DNA of 64,000 nucleotides. It comes from Paramacrobiotus metropolitanus. Lineage: Eukaryota > Tardigrada > Eutardigrada > Parachela > Macrobiotidae. Shown in pieces: positions 45,643 to 57,982 of the stretch. The position numbers and the translations under genes were made by a program. The stretch is taken from positions 62,001 to 126,000 of the forward strand of contig NW_026570311.1 in the NCBI RefSeq assembly GCF_019649055.1, given 5' to 3'. Position 1 is the first letter of the stretch. Each line of letters opens with the position of its first letter. Under the pieces are notes generated by a model. That model was not told the origin of the DNA, ran no database searches, and was given only the letters and a program-made list of their open reading frames with translations.

Positions 45643-46430
45643 TTAAGATTCTGTCTTGACAATGAGGCGAGTCGATTGTATAACCCATTCATGGAGGTGG
45701 CGATGCGGGCGAAACCAGAACTCAACCGGGCCCGTATCCTTCGCACTCGTCCGGGGAAAATGCAGATTCAGCGTAAACGACGCTCCCGGTATATTCGCGG
45801 TGGGGCCCAGACCGGTGGCGGTCTGGTAGCTCCACTCCGGCGGGAGAAAGCTCATATAGGGCTCTTCCCGTGGCACGGTAATCAATCGGCCGTTATGGCG
45901 CCACATGTACTGATTGCGCACATTGTCCACGACATCCGGCGACAGCGGCAATCGCACTGTGCAGGTTATCAGTGTGCTTATACCTTGGTTGACAATTATT
46001 GGTTGTAACGGCGACCAACTTCCGACAAAAACCTCCTCCGCCCGCGTCACTCGGGGTATCAGGGAGTAGCGCTTCAGGACAGTTGCCTTGGTAGAGTCCT
46101 TGAAGCATACAATCTGACCGGTGGACAGCAGAGATACATTGATGACGCGCAAGACACTGACGCCGTCTAGCTGTACAACATCGTACTGTACTTGGGACAC
46201 GCTGAGCGCTCGTCCGTCTTCGAATACGGTGCGGCCCAGGACGGTCCACGTCAAGCTGTCAGGTGAGCCGTCCAACGGTATATCACAACTGAAGGAAGCG
46301 TTTTGTCCAAGGCGCGCACGCTTGACGCCGTCGATAACAAGCGGTTGCGCCAAGGTGGTAGGTCCTGGAAATTGAAGTGTGACCATATCGTCTTCTTTAG
46401 TGCGCAACGCCCGGTCCATTATATCCCCCA
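45643..46430 (-). CDS. Ig-like domain protein, main exon (about 262 aa), 5' end unresolved
   Basis: One long exon with a likely acceptor (CTTTTTGCAG|TGGGG) at 46430, phase 1; the first ATG in the exon is at 46419. Two Ig-like domains are visible. Domain 1: ASFSCDI, SLTWTVLG, then SLLSTGQIVCFKD, a normal Cys-Trp-Cys set. Domain 2: TLITCTVRL, QYMWRHNGRL, then SFTLNLHFPRTSAKDTGPVEFWF, where the D-x-G-x-Y-x-C strand has no Cys, so its disulphide is lost. There is no TM after it (ends RLIVKTES), so a secreted form is inferred. A hydrophobic upstream frame at minus 46638-46820 (MHPCTLRWFFTACYS, with a GTAAGT donor) might be the first exon, but its phase 0 does not fit. Confidence 0.6.
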
Positions 46431-49400
46431 CTGCAAAAAGGCAGCTGTGACGTCGAACTCGGTCGTGATTCTATAGTGACGAATATACGGCTAACTGGCT
46501 GATTATTCTGATCAGAAACTATGCGGATTATACTGTAACTTTACAAGCCAGGATAAACATTGTTACTCGTAGGTTGCATTTGTTAGGGCAGGAGCAACTA
46601 ATGGTCAAAACTCCATACTAATTAGCATAAAACTTACGAAATTTTTCGGAGTAAGAATCCCCTGTCTTATGCACCGTACAGGCGCTGCAATGATTGGGAA
46701 GATAATAACGCCACAGACAGTAGAATAGCAGGCGGTAAAAAACCAGCGTAATGTGCATGGGTGCATGAAGGCTGCGGGATTAGGCAGGTTCCATTGGCTT
46801 AATAAAAATCGCGACTGCATTCTCTCCAGTTATTTATTAAGCACAGCTGCAATTTGACTTATTTTTATGCCTCGGAACAGCGCGCGAGCCTTCCTGGTAA
46901 TCAGGTGGCATATTGCGAGCAATAATTAAATACAATGACAGTAATGCCAGAAAAATGTGTAATTATGATGATACGTGAGAGAGGCAGTTAAATTACTGAA
47001 TTATTTACTTCAGATAAATTGTTGCTGTCGGTCCCAGGTCATGTACAAGCTAAGCTACAAAACAATTGTACAAGCACAGTGAGATTAGCGCAGTGTCAGC
47101 GCCTAAAATGATGGCTACTGCATTATAGTTTGGGGAGAGCCGTGATTTTGTATTTTTCGTTGTATCAGTTTATGCTTAACTTGTAGCACGGCATGTAGGT
47201 GCAGAAACTGCAGAATGATGATGCCAGTGAATCTTAACCGAACGATGACGCTATACGTATCACCGGCCCTAACTCTGATTGTTGGATGTACGTTTTGCAG
47301 GTTGCTAGGGAGCCCTCGCCAATTTAGCAATCACCCTCAATTTTTTTAGCACTTTAGCAATTTTAGCATTTTAGCAATCGTCTTTCACGTGAACTAAGTG
47401 TTACCATAATTATCCTGTTGAACTGGCGGATGTACCCTTCCTGTACGACGTTTTTGGCATAGGATGGTTCGGCATAAGGCATTTTGACAGTGCAATTTGT
47501 TTTCTTTGAAGTATTTTTTGTCGGAAAGTGTATATAAAGGGCTTATCTTGCTCATGTTTTTGCCTGTCTTAAACTTGTTGGATGTTTTTATTTGGTCACT
47601 ACGCTAAAAAAGGGCAAGACATCAGTTTCGGTTATGAAATAGTCGTTATGGCAAAATCGATGTCTGGCCCCGTGCTCTTCCAGCCGGTTTACGCAAAGAG
47701 GAATCCTTAGTGAAATCACGGGGCGTCGGTGAGCAGGAAATTTGACACACATAGCTTAGTCACCGCTGCTCGATGGGAGGGCGCGTTTATGCCGTAGAAA
47801 CTCGGAATTTAGGAGACCTAATTCGGAATTTTAAGTATTTTGGCTTTCGATAATGCAGTATAAGATACTAAAATCACGAATTTAAAATTGTAAGTCTATG
47901 GGTAGGATTACGAACAAAAAATTCAATAGTAATCTTGTTTGTCGAAATACGAATTACGAAGCACCAGTCTGCTTACCGTTTTATTCACAAATTAATTTTA
48001 GCGAGAGAAACCGCTGTCAGACGAACAAATAAAAATATTCGGGACAAAGATCAGCGTGGGAGAATTGCATCTACTAAGTGCTTATTCAAAACCGTGTAAG
48101 GTTCCATGCCGAAATGTACACAATCGAAGAAGCAAAACCAATGACCAAAACGTTTACAGACAAATTAGACAGTGGCTAAAGCCATGTGCAGTTAAAAGAT
48201 CAAGAACAGGAGCCTATACCGAAAATGCAACTTCTTCTCACTGCTTATACACGAAATAATTATTGGCCTAGAAATTAATCGGTATCGCTTGCTGTACTGT
48301 ACTTTAGGCGCTTCGTAGCGGAGAGTCGTGTGTTGCGGTTTTGTGACAAATCGGCAGATGTGCGGGTTGCGTTAAATTTAAACTGGTGCAGGTATGACCT
48401 AACGACTTCGAATTTTGGGCATAACATTTTCATCCTCCTGCCCTCAAGCAAGAATCTTGCGGAACGGTGAAAAGGTGATTTTTGCGTGGTCACGGAGGTT
48501 CAGGATCAATATCCGTTATCCATCCGACGCTGTGGCGGTAATGTCTCAGCAGTTGCGGCAGGAGTTGTCGAGTTTTGCAGGTTTGTCGATGATTTCAGCC
48601 GTTTCATATGTGTTACGCAGCCGGCTTTGAACGTAGGCGATATCTCCATCAGCGTATTGGTGTTGGCATGCTAGCTGCTCCATGTCGTGCGGATGGCAGG
48701 TTATGTGCGCATGGAACTGCCGATCGTAGTCGCACCAGTTGGGCGACCGGAGGCACAATCTCGTCGTACGAGGCAATAATGTCAAGGTCAGACTCGGGTG
48801 GTATGAAGTAGCGGTACATGGCAAACCAAACTGGGATTGAGACGTTGTGTATTTAATCGTCGTCTGGGATTATGATGGTATTTCCTTGCCGAATCTGCAC
48901 AATATTAATATTGAATCTACTTAAAAACGCAAAAATTAGTATAGGGTTGTACAAAGTTATACGCGATTATGTGTGCCCGATTGCTGGTGCTGCGTTTAAG
49001 CCAGTGCAAATGTAGTAAGTAGGTATGTATGCAAATCCATAGACTGAATAATTAATTATTAATGTTGGGACGTTTAGCCCGAAAATATTCAACTGCCGAA
49101 TGCAGGCAAAGTTTCCAGTCAAATTTCGCTGCATATTAAACCCATCTCAAAATCACCTCAAGGCTTTTATCGTATTTCTCAATTGAAAATGCTAACAAAC
49201 ACCTATAACACGGTTTCGAACTTTCAGCATGACCTTATTTAATGCAATCATGCACGCATCTCAGATAAGTGCCAACTGGCAACTTACAGGCAAGAGAATA
49301 AACTGTTACGGAGATAAAACGGTTTGTATACCATTAAAAATAATCATTGGGCAATTTTACTTACTGTACATGATGTCCACGGAGAAATTAATTGTCCAAT

Positions 49401-49854
49401 TAATCATTAGCAATATCCACTGGTCCTATAATACAGTACGAATTCCAAATGGCCAAAGATCAAATATTGCACGTAAATGTATCCGGTGCATGGCCAGAAC
49501 TTCGGTCTCAACCAACAGGGTGAACTGAATGAATAATCCGGTTGGCAAACCAGAATTTATTTTAGGAACCTCAAAGGTCACAACGAATAAATCTGGTATT
49601 TAAGAAAGAAAGCGATTATACTTTTCATAACAATACTAGAACTTAGAAGTATACGTGCATCATTCGCGGATTTCGCAATGCAGTTGAAATGGCATTACGA
49701 TCATTGGAACAGTTACGATCAGCGGACTCGAACACATTTAATAAAGTTTGCGCAAAATAACAATTTAATAATGTATTTGACAAGATAACAATTCACTGAC
49801 AAATACGTGCAAATACTGTATTACGTATTTGCCGGTCACGTCGCATTAAAATTA
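46431..49854. other. 3.4 kb without a convincing gene
   Basis: Apart from the possible upstream exon of the Ig gene (46638-46820), no frame shows a domain. A short TTTAGCAA / TTAGCATT tandem tract lies at about 47313-47377. Confidence 0.4.
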
Positions 49855-50364
49855 TCATAATTGTGCCCCATGAGGATTTCCGTTAACATGCAAGAGCTGT
49901 TGTGGAGGAAGATAAACAACCGCCCGTTGTCGTAATAACTTCAACGGGTAAAATTCCAGAATTCTGGCCCAGATTTCCTCGCGCCGGTACCACCCTTTCC
50001 CAAAAAACTTTCTCGCAAAAATTATTTTAAAAATTAACCAAATTAAAAATAGTACGGGAACAAGAATTAGAACTGCGATCACAATGGCGGCGACAATGGT
50101 CCACATTAATGACGACATATCAATCTTACATAAACATCGACAACAGTCAGCGATGTTGGCAGGTAATCTAGCGGAGTCAGTCAGATTATCCATTTTATAC
50201 AAAAAAAATAAAAATACAGTAATGCAACCTGCTGCAAGGTATGCAGCATACTGAATCAGATAAACGCCGAGATTTTTCCTTTCATAATATAATCCACTGA
50301 CGTTAGTACACCTGACGAGCAAACCGTCTAGGATTTCTTGGCAAAAAGTCGCCATGTTTTTCAT
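49855..50364 (-). CDS. two-TM orphan membrane protein, 169 aa
   Basis: ATG at 50364 (MKNMATFCQE). A short Cys-containing N-part is followed by TM1 (IQYAAYLAAGCITVFLFFLY), a roughly 30-residue loop with CCRCLC, and TM2 (TIVAAIVIAVLILVPVLFLIWLIF). The tail is basic and aromatic (ARKFFGKGWYRREEIW) and ends near HGAQL. The frame is longer and more patterned than the background frames nearby, and the two TM segments with basic flanks look real. I recognise no family. It could also be one exon of a larger protein. Confidence 0.5.
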   Translation of the reverse strand: MKNMATFCQEILDGLLVRCTNVSGLYYERKNLGVYLIQYAAYLAAGCITVFLFFLYKMDNLTDSARLPANIADCCRCLCKIDMSSLMWTIVAAIVIAVLILVPVLFLIWLIFKIIFARKFFGKGWYRREEIWARILEFYPLKLLRQRAVVYLPPQQLLHVNGNPHGAQL

Positions 50365-52853
50365 ACTGGTAAAAACAGAAATGAATTGTCCGCGAAGAAA
50401 AAGCAAACTACACAGACTGTCGTGCCTGGTTTATTGAATGGCGCTAGGAAGAGGTTTTTTTGCTTTATCTGTCTGCTTCTCGCTACGCAGACAGTTACAC
50501 AGAAGAGATGCGAGTCGATTCGCTGGATCCATTAATCACAGGCATGGCGCTGGTATGGATTTAGCACGACCGCTGACTTTGAATTCAGATAATCATGCCG
50601 CAGCTAATCGTTTTTATTTATTGCAACCCAACGCAGCAAAAGAAGAGCAGCGTGATGGTCGTGGATGTGATGATTCAATTGTATGGCAGTGCTGGTATCA
50701 ATAAATACCAAGAAAAGCCAGATGAAATTTTGCAGCCTCTTGTCAGGTAAACGGTGCCGTGATCACGATCGGGGATTTAACAGGAGTAGGCTGGAAAGTT
50801 AATTTTACCGGACTAGGGCAGGAAACGAGGCGTGAATTATTGAATTCCACTGGGACTGTTCCATGAAGAGTGCGTACATAACAAGCTGAATGGAATATCA
50901 GCTGGATGAAAAGCTGACGGGACCACGTATGCTTTTCCGGTATTTGGTCGGCTTAAGCGCTGCGGGACAAGCATCCTCGGCAGCGCTTCTGCCGCTCAGC
51001 GGTACTTTACACGCATTTATTATTTACGCCGCTGCAATCTTGACATCCGTGGACATAATGCGAGGGATTTCACCTTTTCACTTTAAGAACGCTGTTAGTA
51101 AAGTGTTAGATATATACCGTATAATGAAAACAAAGGAGGGAGACCATGTTAAGACGTCGTTACACAAGCGGAGTAGGTGCAACATCTGCGAAAACTTTAC
51201 TTACTAATCTTATCCTTTGATACACACGTAATACAAGATACCTCCTTAATATTTCCTTCAACGGTAATTTCTTTAACATACAGTTTATAATGATTTATTA
51301 ATCGTTTTATCCTATAATTTACATGATACATTCAGTAATAACCTCAAGGTGAAACACAATAAATAATAAAAATGTTGTACAGAATTGTCTTGATGAATTT
51401 AATCAGCTCTATGTGCTAGACTGTGATTCAATAACTTAACATTACTGTAAATATTTCCAATGATCTATTAATGTTTTTCCAATGCTCTACGATTTTTTTC
51501 GAATCTTAAAATGAAATTTAAAATTTTTGAAATTCATTTTAAAATTTGAAAAACATGCTAGAACAGTGGATCCGTGTCAAAACGATCTTCATGGTTATGT
51601 GCATTTAAGTGCAAAGTTTGAAAGGGATCGGTCCATAGTGAGACTTTTGGTACACCTGAATGCATTTAAACTTTTTGGAATTTTGTTACTCTCATAACTC
51701 CGCAACCGGATGTTGCGCGCAAAAACGGATTTCACGCCTATGTACACCAATTATTTGGCTACACAATGTCAAAAAGCAACCCAAAAAAGTGTTTGAAAGT
51801 GCGCGAAAGCGAATATTCCCGTCAATGTACACGATTTTAGTGTTATGTACCGGGCCAAATCCCTTAATACGCGTGCAATCACGCGACATATAAAAGCAGT
51901 GCGAGCAATTTGGTGCTTTCACTGTGTGTGCTTAACATCGTTATTGATTTACCGAATCAGCCGCTCAGCTTCCGGTGTCGGTGTCGCTGCAATGTTCACC
52001 TGCAGGATTCTTGTTTTATGCTGAATACTGCGTTTCGCCGTTGATAGTTTTACTGAAAATATGAGCACACGGAAAAACTATAAAAACACGGTAATCACCA
52101 GCCTGGTACTGACCGCACCAAGTAGTGAGATAAAGTATGTAATTAGCAAAATGGAAATTCGACAATATTTTGAAAATGCACATTTATACTGTACTGGTAC
52201 GCAGAACTTATACATTTATCTAACTTATGTATTTATCAGCAGCTATTCAGCTATGTTAACGATAAAATATTGCCGAATAATTATATGGTCTTAATATAAG
52301 CGTATTTAAATGAGGTTGGAAGCAAATTCTGGAAATCAAATAGGGCAAGTTTATACAAATACGTGATTAAAATACATGCGAGTATGCACTTGAAACCTGA
52401 TAGCTGGGAAAAGGACTGCAGCAGCATACCGGAGAAGCACGCTCGCATGAATATCTGCGGCAGCGTTTGTTCATAGAAATTCAACGGGGAAATTCGGCGT
52501 CAGTGCTCGGCATGATGGAAGGGCTGGATTAGCTAAACGAAATTTTTCTGTTACGATTCAGCATGCTTTTTTTACATACAGTATATTTGTGTATTACGTT
52601 TTCGATTTGACCAATAAAGTGCGGGAAGGGAGTACTTTATACTGCATTATGTTTAACTTAATCAGTTTTAATTTTTATTGGCAAGCGAAATTATACAAGC
52701 ATATAAAGGAGCGTTGTAAAAGCATTTGCCGGCAAGTGGCAACTACAGTATTTGGTAGTTGACTATTATTGCTTGCAGGTGGAAGCACGGTCTTCCTAAA
52801 AACTACAGTTTTTTTGTCCACCAAATATCAGAAACCGCCATGCACCCAGTAAA
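50365..52853. other. 2.5 kb, no convincing gene
   Basis: A 105-codon plus frame at 50890-51207 has one hydrophobic patch (SGTLHAFIIYAAAIL) but no other support. The stretch near 52670 includes TTTATT on the plus strand (52674-52679), which is the AATAAA of the Vps62-like gene on the minus strand. Confidence 0.4.
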
Positions 52854-53522
52854 TTATTCTTTTACATATGCCCGGTTCAAAACATTCTGACTCGGTAAAC
52901 TGTGAGGCCGGTCGTAGGAGCGGTGCCCCACAAACGTGTGCACATCCAGCCCATCCGCACCGGTCCCGGGTACATTGCGCCACGCCGAGAAATCGTGCTT
53001 TCCACCGGACTTCTTATCATTCCAGGCTTCCTCCCCGGCGACGGCTGCCAGTACGTATTCGGTCTTCACACAGCGCAGTTCCGGGAACTCGTTGGGCGAG
53101 GCATCCCGGCGACGCGAGCGCAGCGCCACATGTCCCAGGCAGGTGTACCCGGCAGTGGGCACCGGGTTGTAGATGGTCACATCCAAATCCGCCCCGGTTT
53201 TCTCGTCGTCATACACCCATTCCAGACGACTGGGTGGGCGCAGGGCATCCTCGTGTCCCGGCAACGCTTTGACGAGGACGGCGTAGTCGTGGCCGGAGTT
53301 GATGACATGTCCTTGCTTGGCGTAGTGACCGAGGTAAAAGTATCCTAGAGGAAGGCCGACGGGTTGCCAGAAGGAACCGTCCCGCGTGGCACCACTGCCT
53401 TTATCGGTCCAGACCATTTCCAGGTGACGGTGGATCTGCGTCTGCAGGATCGGTTGTCGTGCGAGACTAGCAGCGAACGTCCCACTCGCCAACGCCAGTA
53501 ACATGACCACTGATGAGTACAT
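52854..53522 (-). CDS. secreted Vps62-like protein, 222 aa
   Basis: ATG at 53522; two upstream in-frame codons have no ATG. A signal peptide (MYSSVVMLLALASGTFA) precedes a Vps62-type repeat fold: VWTDKGSGATRDGSFWQPVG followed by GYFYLGHYA, then EWVYDDEKTGADLDVTIYNP and AGYTCLGHVAL, then AWNDKKSGGKHDFSAWRNVP and VHTFVGHRSY. The recurring 'W.D..SG...D...W.P ... GY..LGH' pattern occurs three times, as in Vps62 (PF06101-type) proteins. Known members are poorly understood; fungal Vps62 was named from a sorting screen. A signal peptide and no TM imply secretion or a lumenal location. The gene is GC-richer than its surroundings. TATTTAAA sits about 135 bases upstream of the ATG. Single exon, seemingly complete. 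Confidence 0.82.
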   Translation of the reverse strand: MYSSVVMLLALASGTFAASLARQPILQTQIHRHLEMVWTDKGSGATRDGSFWQPVGLPLGYFYLGHYAKQGHVINSGHDYAVLVKALPGHEDALRPPSRLEWVYDDEKTGADLDVTIYNPVPTAGYTCLGHVALRSRRRDASPNEFPELRCVKTEYVLAAVAGEEAWNDKKSGGKHDFSAWRNVPGTGADGLDVHTFVGHRSYDRPHSLPSQNVLNRAYVKE

Positions 53523-54479
53523 TTCCACCAGCAGATTAAAATAAGGCTCTTGAAAAGACTGGCAGCAACTATAACAAAATACGCTGATAGCGGCGTCCGT
53601 ATACGGTAGCTCTGAACGATGCAGTTAGTTATGGTGGCTGTGAGGCAACGCGGTGTTTAAATACTTCCACCGACCGCGCCGGTACCCTGGCGGCGTGCTA
53701 TCAGATGGCGGAAAGAACAGTGGAATGAACGGCGCTTCTCAAAAGCCGCTGATGGTATCCATCCATTTCCAGTATTAAGCGGTGCTGGTGAGTCATTTTC
53801 GGTGTATGTATATGCATATTCCAGTCTTAATGAGTCGTCAGTAGTTTTTGCAGCCTAATTAGTCGCTTCTTCCGATTAAAAATTTTATCGGATATTAGGA
53901 TCTGCTTTTCACACAACACTTACAATACCCGACTACTGTACACTGGAAACATTTGCCGCAGCACACGTACTATTTAATGACACGGTCTTTTTCTCACAAG
54001 TGAGTGGTTTAATTCATATTTAGAAACTAAAGTCAGATCCTTCGAAGTACGTACAAGGTGCGCAGAAAATTTCATTGCTTATTTTCGCACAGAGAAAACT
54101 ATGATAAGTTATTACCCTCTAAATGCGGGAAGTTAGCGTCTAGTTACAAGCTAGCCCGTATATGAAATTTCGTCCAAGTATCGGCAAGAGGCTAGATGAA
54201 ATTCGTGTTCATTTGTTCATCAGCTGAGGGCGCACATGTAGACACTATACAGTGTACATGGAAAGACATCAACATCATAATTAATTTTACTACAGTACAA
54301 ATACTCTAGGAGACCAGGCGACAGTTTCACGGCACTAAGCACGTTTAAATTATGGAGAATGTACAAAATCAACCCTTTCACAATTGTGATCGCACTCCAC
54401 AAATAATCTTTTGACATTGAATCTGCTACTTGCTAGGCGTCTAATTAGGTGTGGACTATTCTGCGCGTTCTGGTTGCAT
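53523..54479. other. intergenic: promoter side of Vps62-like gene and 3' flank of CLT copy 4
   Basis: TATTTAAA (minus strand, about 53655-53662) is a candidate TATA-like box for the Vps62-like gene. No other feature. Confidence 0.4.
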
Positions 54480-55787
54480 TCACGTTGATGCGGATTCTTG
54501 GTAAGAAGGTACCGACTGATACGGTCCGACAATGCCCTTTGCTGCCTCGGTGGCACGAAGGGAATTCTGCGCACGTCTGCGTCGGATCAGTATCGCCAGT
54601 GGAACGACGACACCGATCATGGCACCAACACAGCCCAGCACGACACCGACAATCATCCAGGCTGCAGACAGAACACCATACTATTTTTTACTACGCAATG
54701 CTAGCAAGCCAACGATTTCCACGTACACGTATTGGCTGAGGAACAGCGTTGTCTGCCGGTTGCCGGGTTTCGTGCAATGCTGTCTACGTAGTTGGACGGA
54801 CAGTTGCAGCGGTCGTCCCGGCCATCTCCGCCGTGATCGCACATGTACTTATCCATGAGGTATCCGCCGAGCGCGTCACAGTACGTTCGGTCCGGACTGG
54901 GAAACTCTACAAAGAACCGTTTAGTGGCACAAACAACCGTGTGCTATCGTCCGTTTCAGCACGCATATGTACTGAGAACTTCTTAGTAAGGAGTACGCTG
55001 CAGCGAATCATAAAGGTGGGACCGAATAAAGTAGAGCGACAACATCTACAGAACTGACCTTCAATAATACGAAAATCGATAGATTCACGTAGAGCCATTG
55101 AGACGTTCGTTTGGTTCCTGGGTTTGCTGAACTGTAGTGTCAAACTGGGCTGATTGGAATACAGCGACAGCAGCTGCGCGACAGAGCGCGGATTCTTGAA
55201 GCCCGCCATGCCTCCGATCAGGTGTTTGACGAGGGTTCGAACGTCATTTCTGTCTTCATACACTTCCACAACATGATGCCTGGATTCCAGTTTCCTGTAA
55301 ATAAACCAGCCTTTTAATTATCCCGTTCTGCTGCTTTGAACAGCGCTTTCTCATGTTCCGTTAAGAACGAAGTCCGATGTATTTTTATATAGCAAATAAG
55401 TCCGAACCGTACGGAAAATTTAGATAAATAGCATATCGATCCGTTTTCTGGCCGCGGCTGTCAAAAATGAACCCGCATTTGTCCTCCAGGGCCAGGTGGA
55501 TCGTACAGCTGTTACTGGGTGGCGTCCATCTCAGTGTACCGAATCTCCCGGCATCATCGAAGGGGCATGGGATTACGATCTGTTCTCCACATCGACGTGG
55601 TAGATCAAGGTTTACTGCAATTAAAGAATGCAAAATACACGAATTTCTGTCTGCTGTTCAGTAAACGTTGGCTGTGGGTATGAAATACATACTAACTTTC
55701 GGAGTAGTATACGTAGGCCGCAGAAACATTCGTCAATGTTGCGGCAGCCAAGAGAATTCCTACATAAACATATCGAAGAGCATCCAT
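54480..55787 (-). CDS. CLT family copy 4 (296 aa, five exons)
   Basis: Exons 55787-55697 (signal MDALRYVYVGILLAAATL), 55614-55413, 55294-55059, 54906-54727 and 54661-54480; phases 1, 2, 1, 1; the sum is an exact 297 codons with stop. CUB-like part: LPRRCGEQIVIPCP, FGTLRWTPPSNSC, LALEDKCGF, RYAIYLNF at the phase-2 junction, VVEVYEDR, SLTLQFS, IDFRIIEG. Cys module: TYCDALGGYLMDKYMCDH, then DDRCNCP with an extra Cys compared with copies 1, 2, 3 and 6. TM VGVVLGCVGAMIGVVVPLAIL, stop-transfer RRRRAQ, tail GPYQSVPSYQESAST, related to the tail of copy 5 but without PPxY. All junctions use GT-AG. Intact. Confidence 0.8.
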
Positions 55788-56360
55788 TTTGTCCCAAGTG
55801 TGCAGAAAAAATAAAGCGTTTTGCGTACTAAAGTACTCGCAATAAAATTTGGAAACGTTCAAAGTGGTGCTTCAAGTCAAACTGTCGTGGATTTTGGTCA
55901 TATATGCGCAGCGGGCATGTGAACAACAACCAGGTTAATCAGCGAATGCCATGACAAAGCCTTGCACGATAATGAACAGCGGAATGCATTATGGCCATGC
56001 AAATAGTCACGCTTGTGGAATTCTAACTGTATATACAATATATCGCCGGTAATCGGTGTTAAATGCAATCAATCTGTACTTGCGGCGCACATTCGCAGCG
56101 ATAATAAACTAATAGCAGCAGCATGACATCATTTCCCATATCCAGTGCTTTCTAGTAAAACGTTTTTGTTTTATAAAAAGAACACAGACTAAACAGAATT
56201 TCTCCATCATAACCAGCATACGATCAGACTAGATAAATTTGTAGCAGAAATCGTGATTGAGATGAGCAACTCCAGTCTGTCGAAAGTTTACCAAACAGCA
56301 CTGCGTTAGTTATTTCTTCCGTAATCTGCACATCGTAATTTTAATTTTTCAGACAGCAGT
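55788..56360. other. intergenic between CLT copies 4 and 5
   Basis: No supported gene. Confidence 0.5.
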
Positions 56361-57982
56361 TCAGCATTTATCACCGCAATGCGGCTCTGTATAACACTGC
56401 TGATTGTAAGCGGGCGGGGCGTTCTGGTAGGACGGCATCTGCTGGTACGGTCCCACCACCGTCGGCTCGTGGACACAGGTGCGGGCCACCAGGATGCGGT
56501 GGTGTCGGCGGCGCGCCAGGAGAACCACCACCACAATGATAATGATGAAACCAATGCTGCCCATAATGGCTCCGACAATTAAGCCGATGGAGCCGCCGTC
56601 TGCAAAACATACACGCCTATGTACAACGTTCGACAAACCGTGTAAAATTACGACCAAAGTTTTTATCAAAACGGGTTTGAATAAAAATAGTTAAAATAGT
56701 TTCGCAGTTATTGAAATAAGTTCTTACGGGTGCCACAGTTCGAGCCGCGGGTGTATGCTGGATTGCTGCCCAGACTGGCAGTGTACGTGTACGGACAGTT
56801 GCAGCGGTCATTCCCGCCGTCATGGTCACAAATGTAATCATCGTTAACGTAGCCGTATAGAGCGCTGCAGTATGTGTTACCGACAGTGGAAGACTCTAGA
56901 AATGATCCGCATTAGCATTTTCGTGATAACATTGTATTAGTTCTTATAATGCAATCGATACATTAAAGTCAGCGTACCACGATGTGGCTGCTATAAATTA
57001 TTGTACAGAATACCACAGAGTACTCGATTCTGTCATAATTGATGTCTGTCATCCTTATCACCGCTGCTTATCGCTCACCTTCCACGATAACGTAGTCGAT
57101 GAGCAGTTCGTGCCCGTAGACCGGTGCCGTCGTCGCTTGTCGCAGGTACTGAATGGTTAAAGAAGGTCTACGAGAGTACGAAGACAACAGCTGGGCCACG
57201 GATGCCGGATTGGTCATCGCCGTCTGGTAACCGCTTAACTGCTTGACCAGGGTGGGAGTGAACGGCCACGGTAGCTGCTGTTCATAGATCATCATGGTAT
57301 CTTGATTAACACCACTGCTGGACGGAAGATCAAACTTGCTGCCAAACAGAAAGAAGACTTCATTTCAAAGTTTCAAACATCAAAACCACGAAAAAAACTT
57401 CCGAATATCGCTGTTTTCTATGTAATTTATTAGCGGAAGCTGCATATACCGGATATTGAAATAAATAGCATATCGGTCAGAGGAGAAACCGCAGTTGCTT
57501 TCCAGCGTGAAGTTAACCTGGCAGTTATAATCCGGAGGGGGCGACAAGCGGAGAGTTCCCGCGCGGCCGTTGAGGGTCGATGGGCAGGAAACGGTAAAGT
57601 TCTTCCCACACCACATCTGCAGATCGACTGTAAACAAAATTTATCATGCCTGTATTTTCTAGCAAAAATTCAGCTGTAAAAATACACTGGGCTTATTTAT
57701 AGAATATTTTTACATGCTCGTTTGAAAAAATTTTTTTTGTCATACTGCTTTTTAAAACCTTCCCTGCTTTTGTACGTTATACTGTAGTCCAAACTATCAT
57801 GGAACAAAAACATTTTCAAAAAATAATCCGCCAAATATCGACAGAATGTAAGCTCGACTGCTTGAAACTGTGCCAGTTATCCGTACTAATCTAAGTTTAC
57901 CTGTTGGGTAATAAACACCGAAAACGCTGGGACATCCTATCGCCACTAAAAGTATCCCGACGTGAATAGCAGAGGCTTCCAT
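56361..57982 (-). CDS. CLT family copy 5 (308 aa, five exons, PPxY tail)
   Basis: Exons 57982-57901 (signal MEASAIHVGILLVAIG), 57627-57450, 57338-57079, 56895-56728 and 56599-56361; phases 1, 2, 1, 1, exact 309 codons with stop. CUB-like part: MWCGKNFTVSCP, GRAGTLRLSP, CQVNFTLESNCGF, RYAIYFNIR, TMMIYEQ, KQLSGYQ, SLTIQYLR, IDYVIVE. Cys module: TYCSALYGYVNDDYICDHD, NDRCNCP, NPAYTRGSNCG. TM IVGAIMGSIGFIIIIVVVVLL, then ARRRHHR and a 50-residue tail with GPYQQMPSYQ and APPAYNQ, the latter a PPxY motif of the type bound by WW domains, ending in a Cys-rich CYTEPHCGDKC. Best-preserved member; a good reference for the family. Confidence 0.83.

Noticed and set aside
46605-46820. Hydrophobic minus-strand frame as first exon of the Ig gene
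   Set aside because: It has a good GTAAGT donor, but its phase 0 does not join to the phase-1 acceptor of the Ig exon without a stop; kept only as a note.
52902-53348. Long plus-strand open frame of 148 codons (and two overlapping ones)
   Set aside because: It is antisense to the Vps62-like gene, whose frame has a signal peptide and family repeats; the high GC content explains the open antisense frames.
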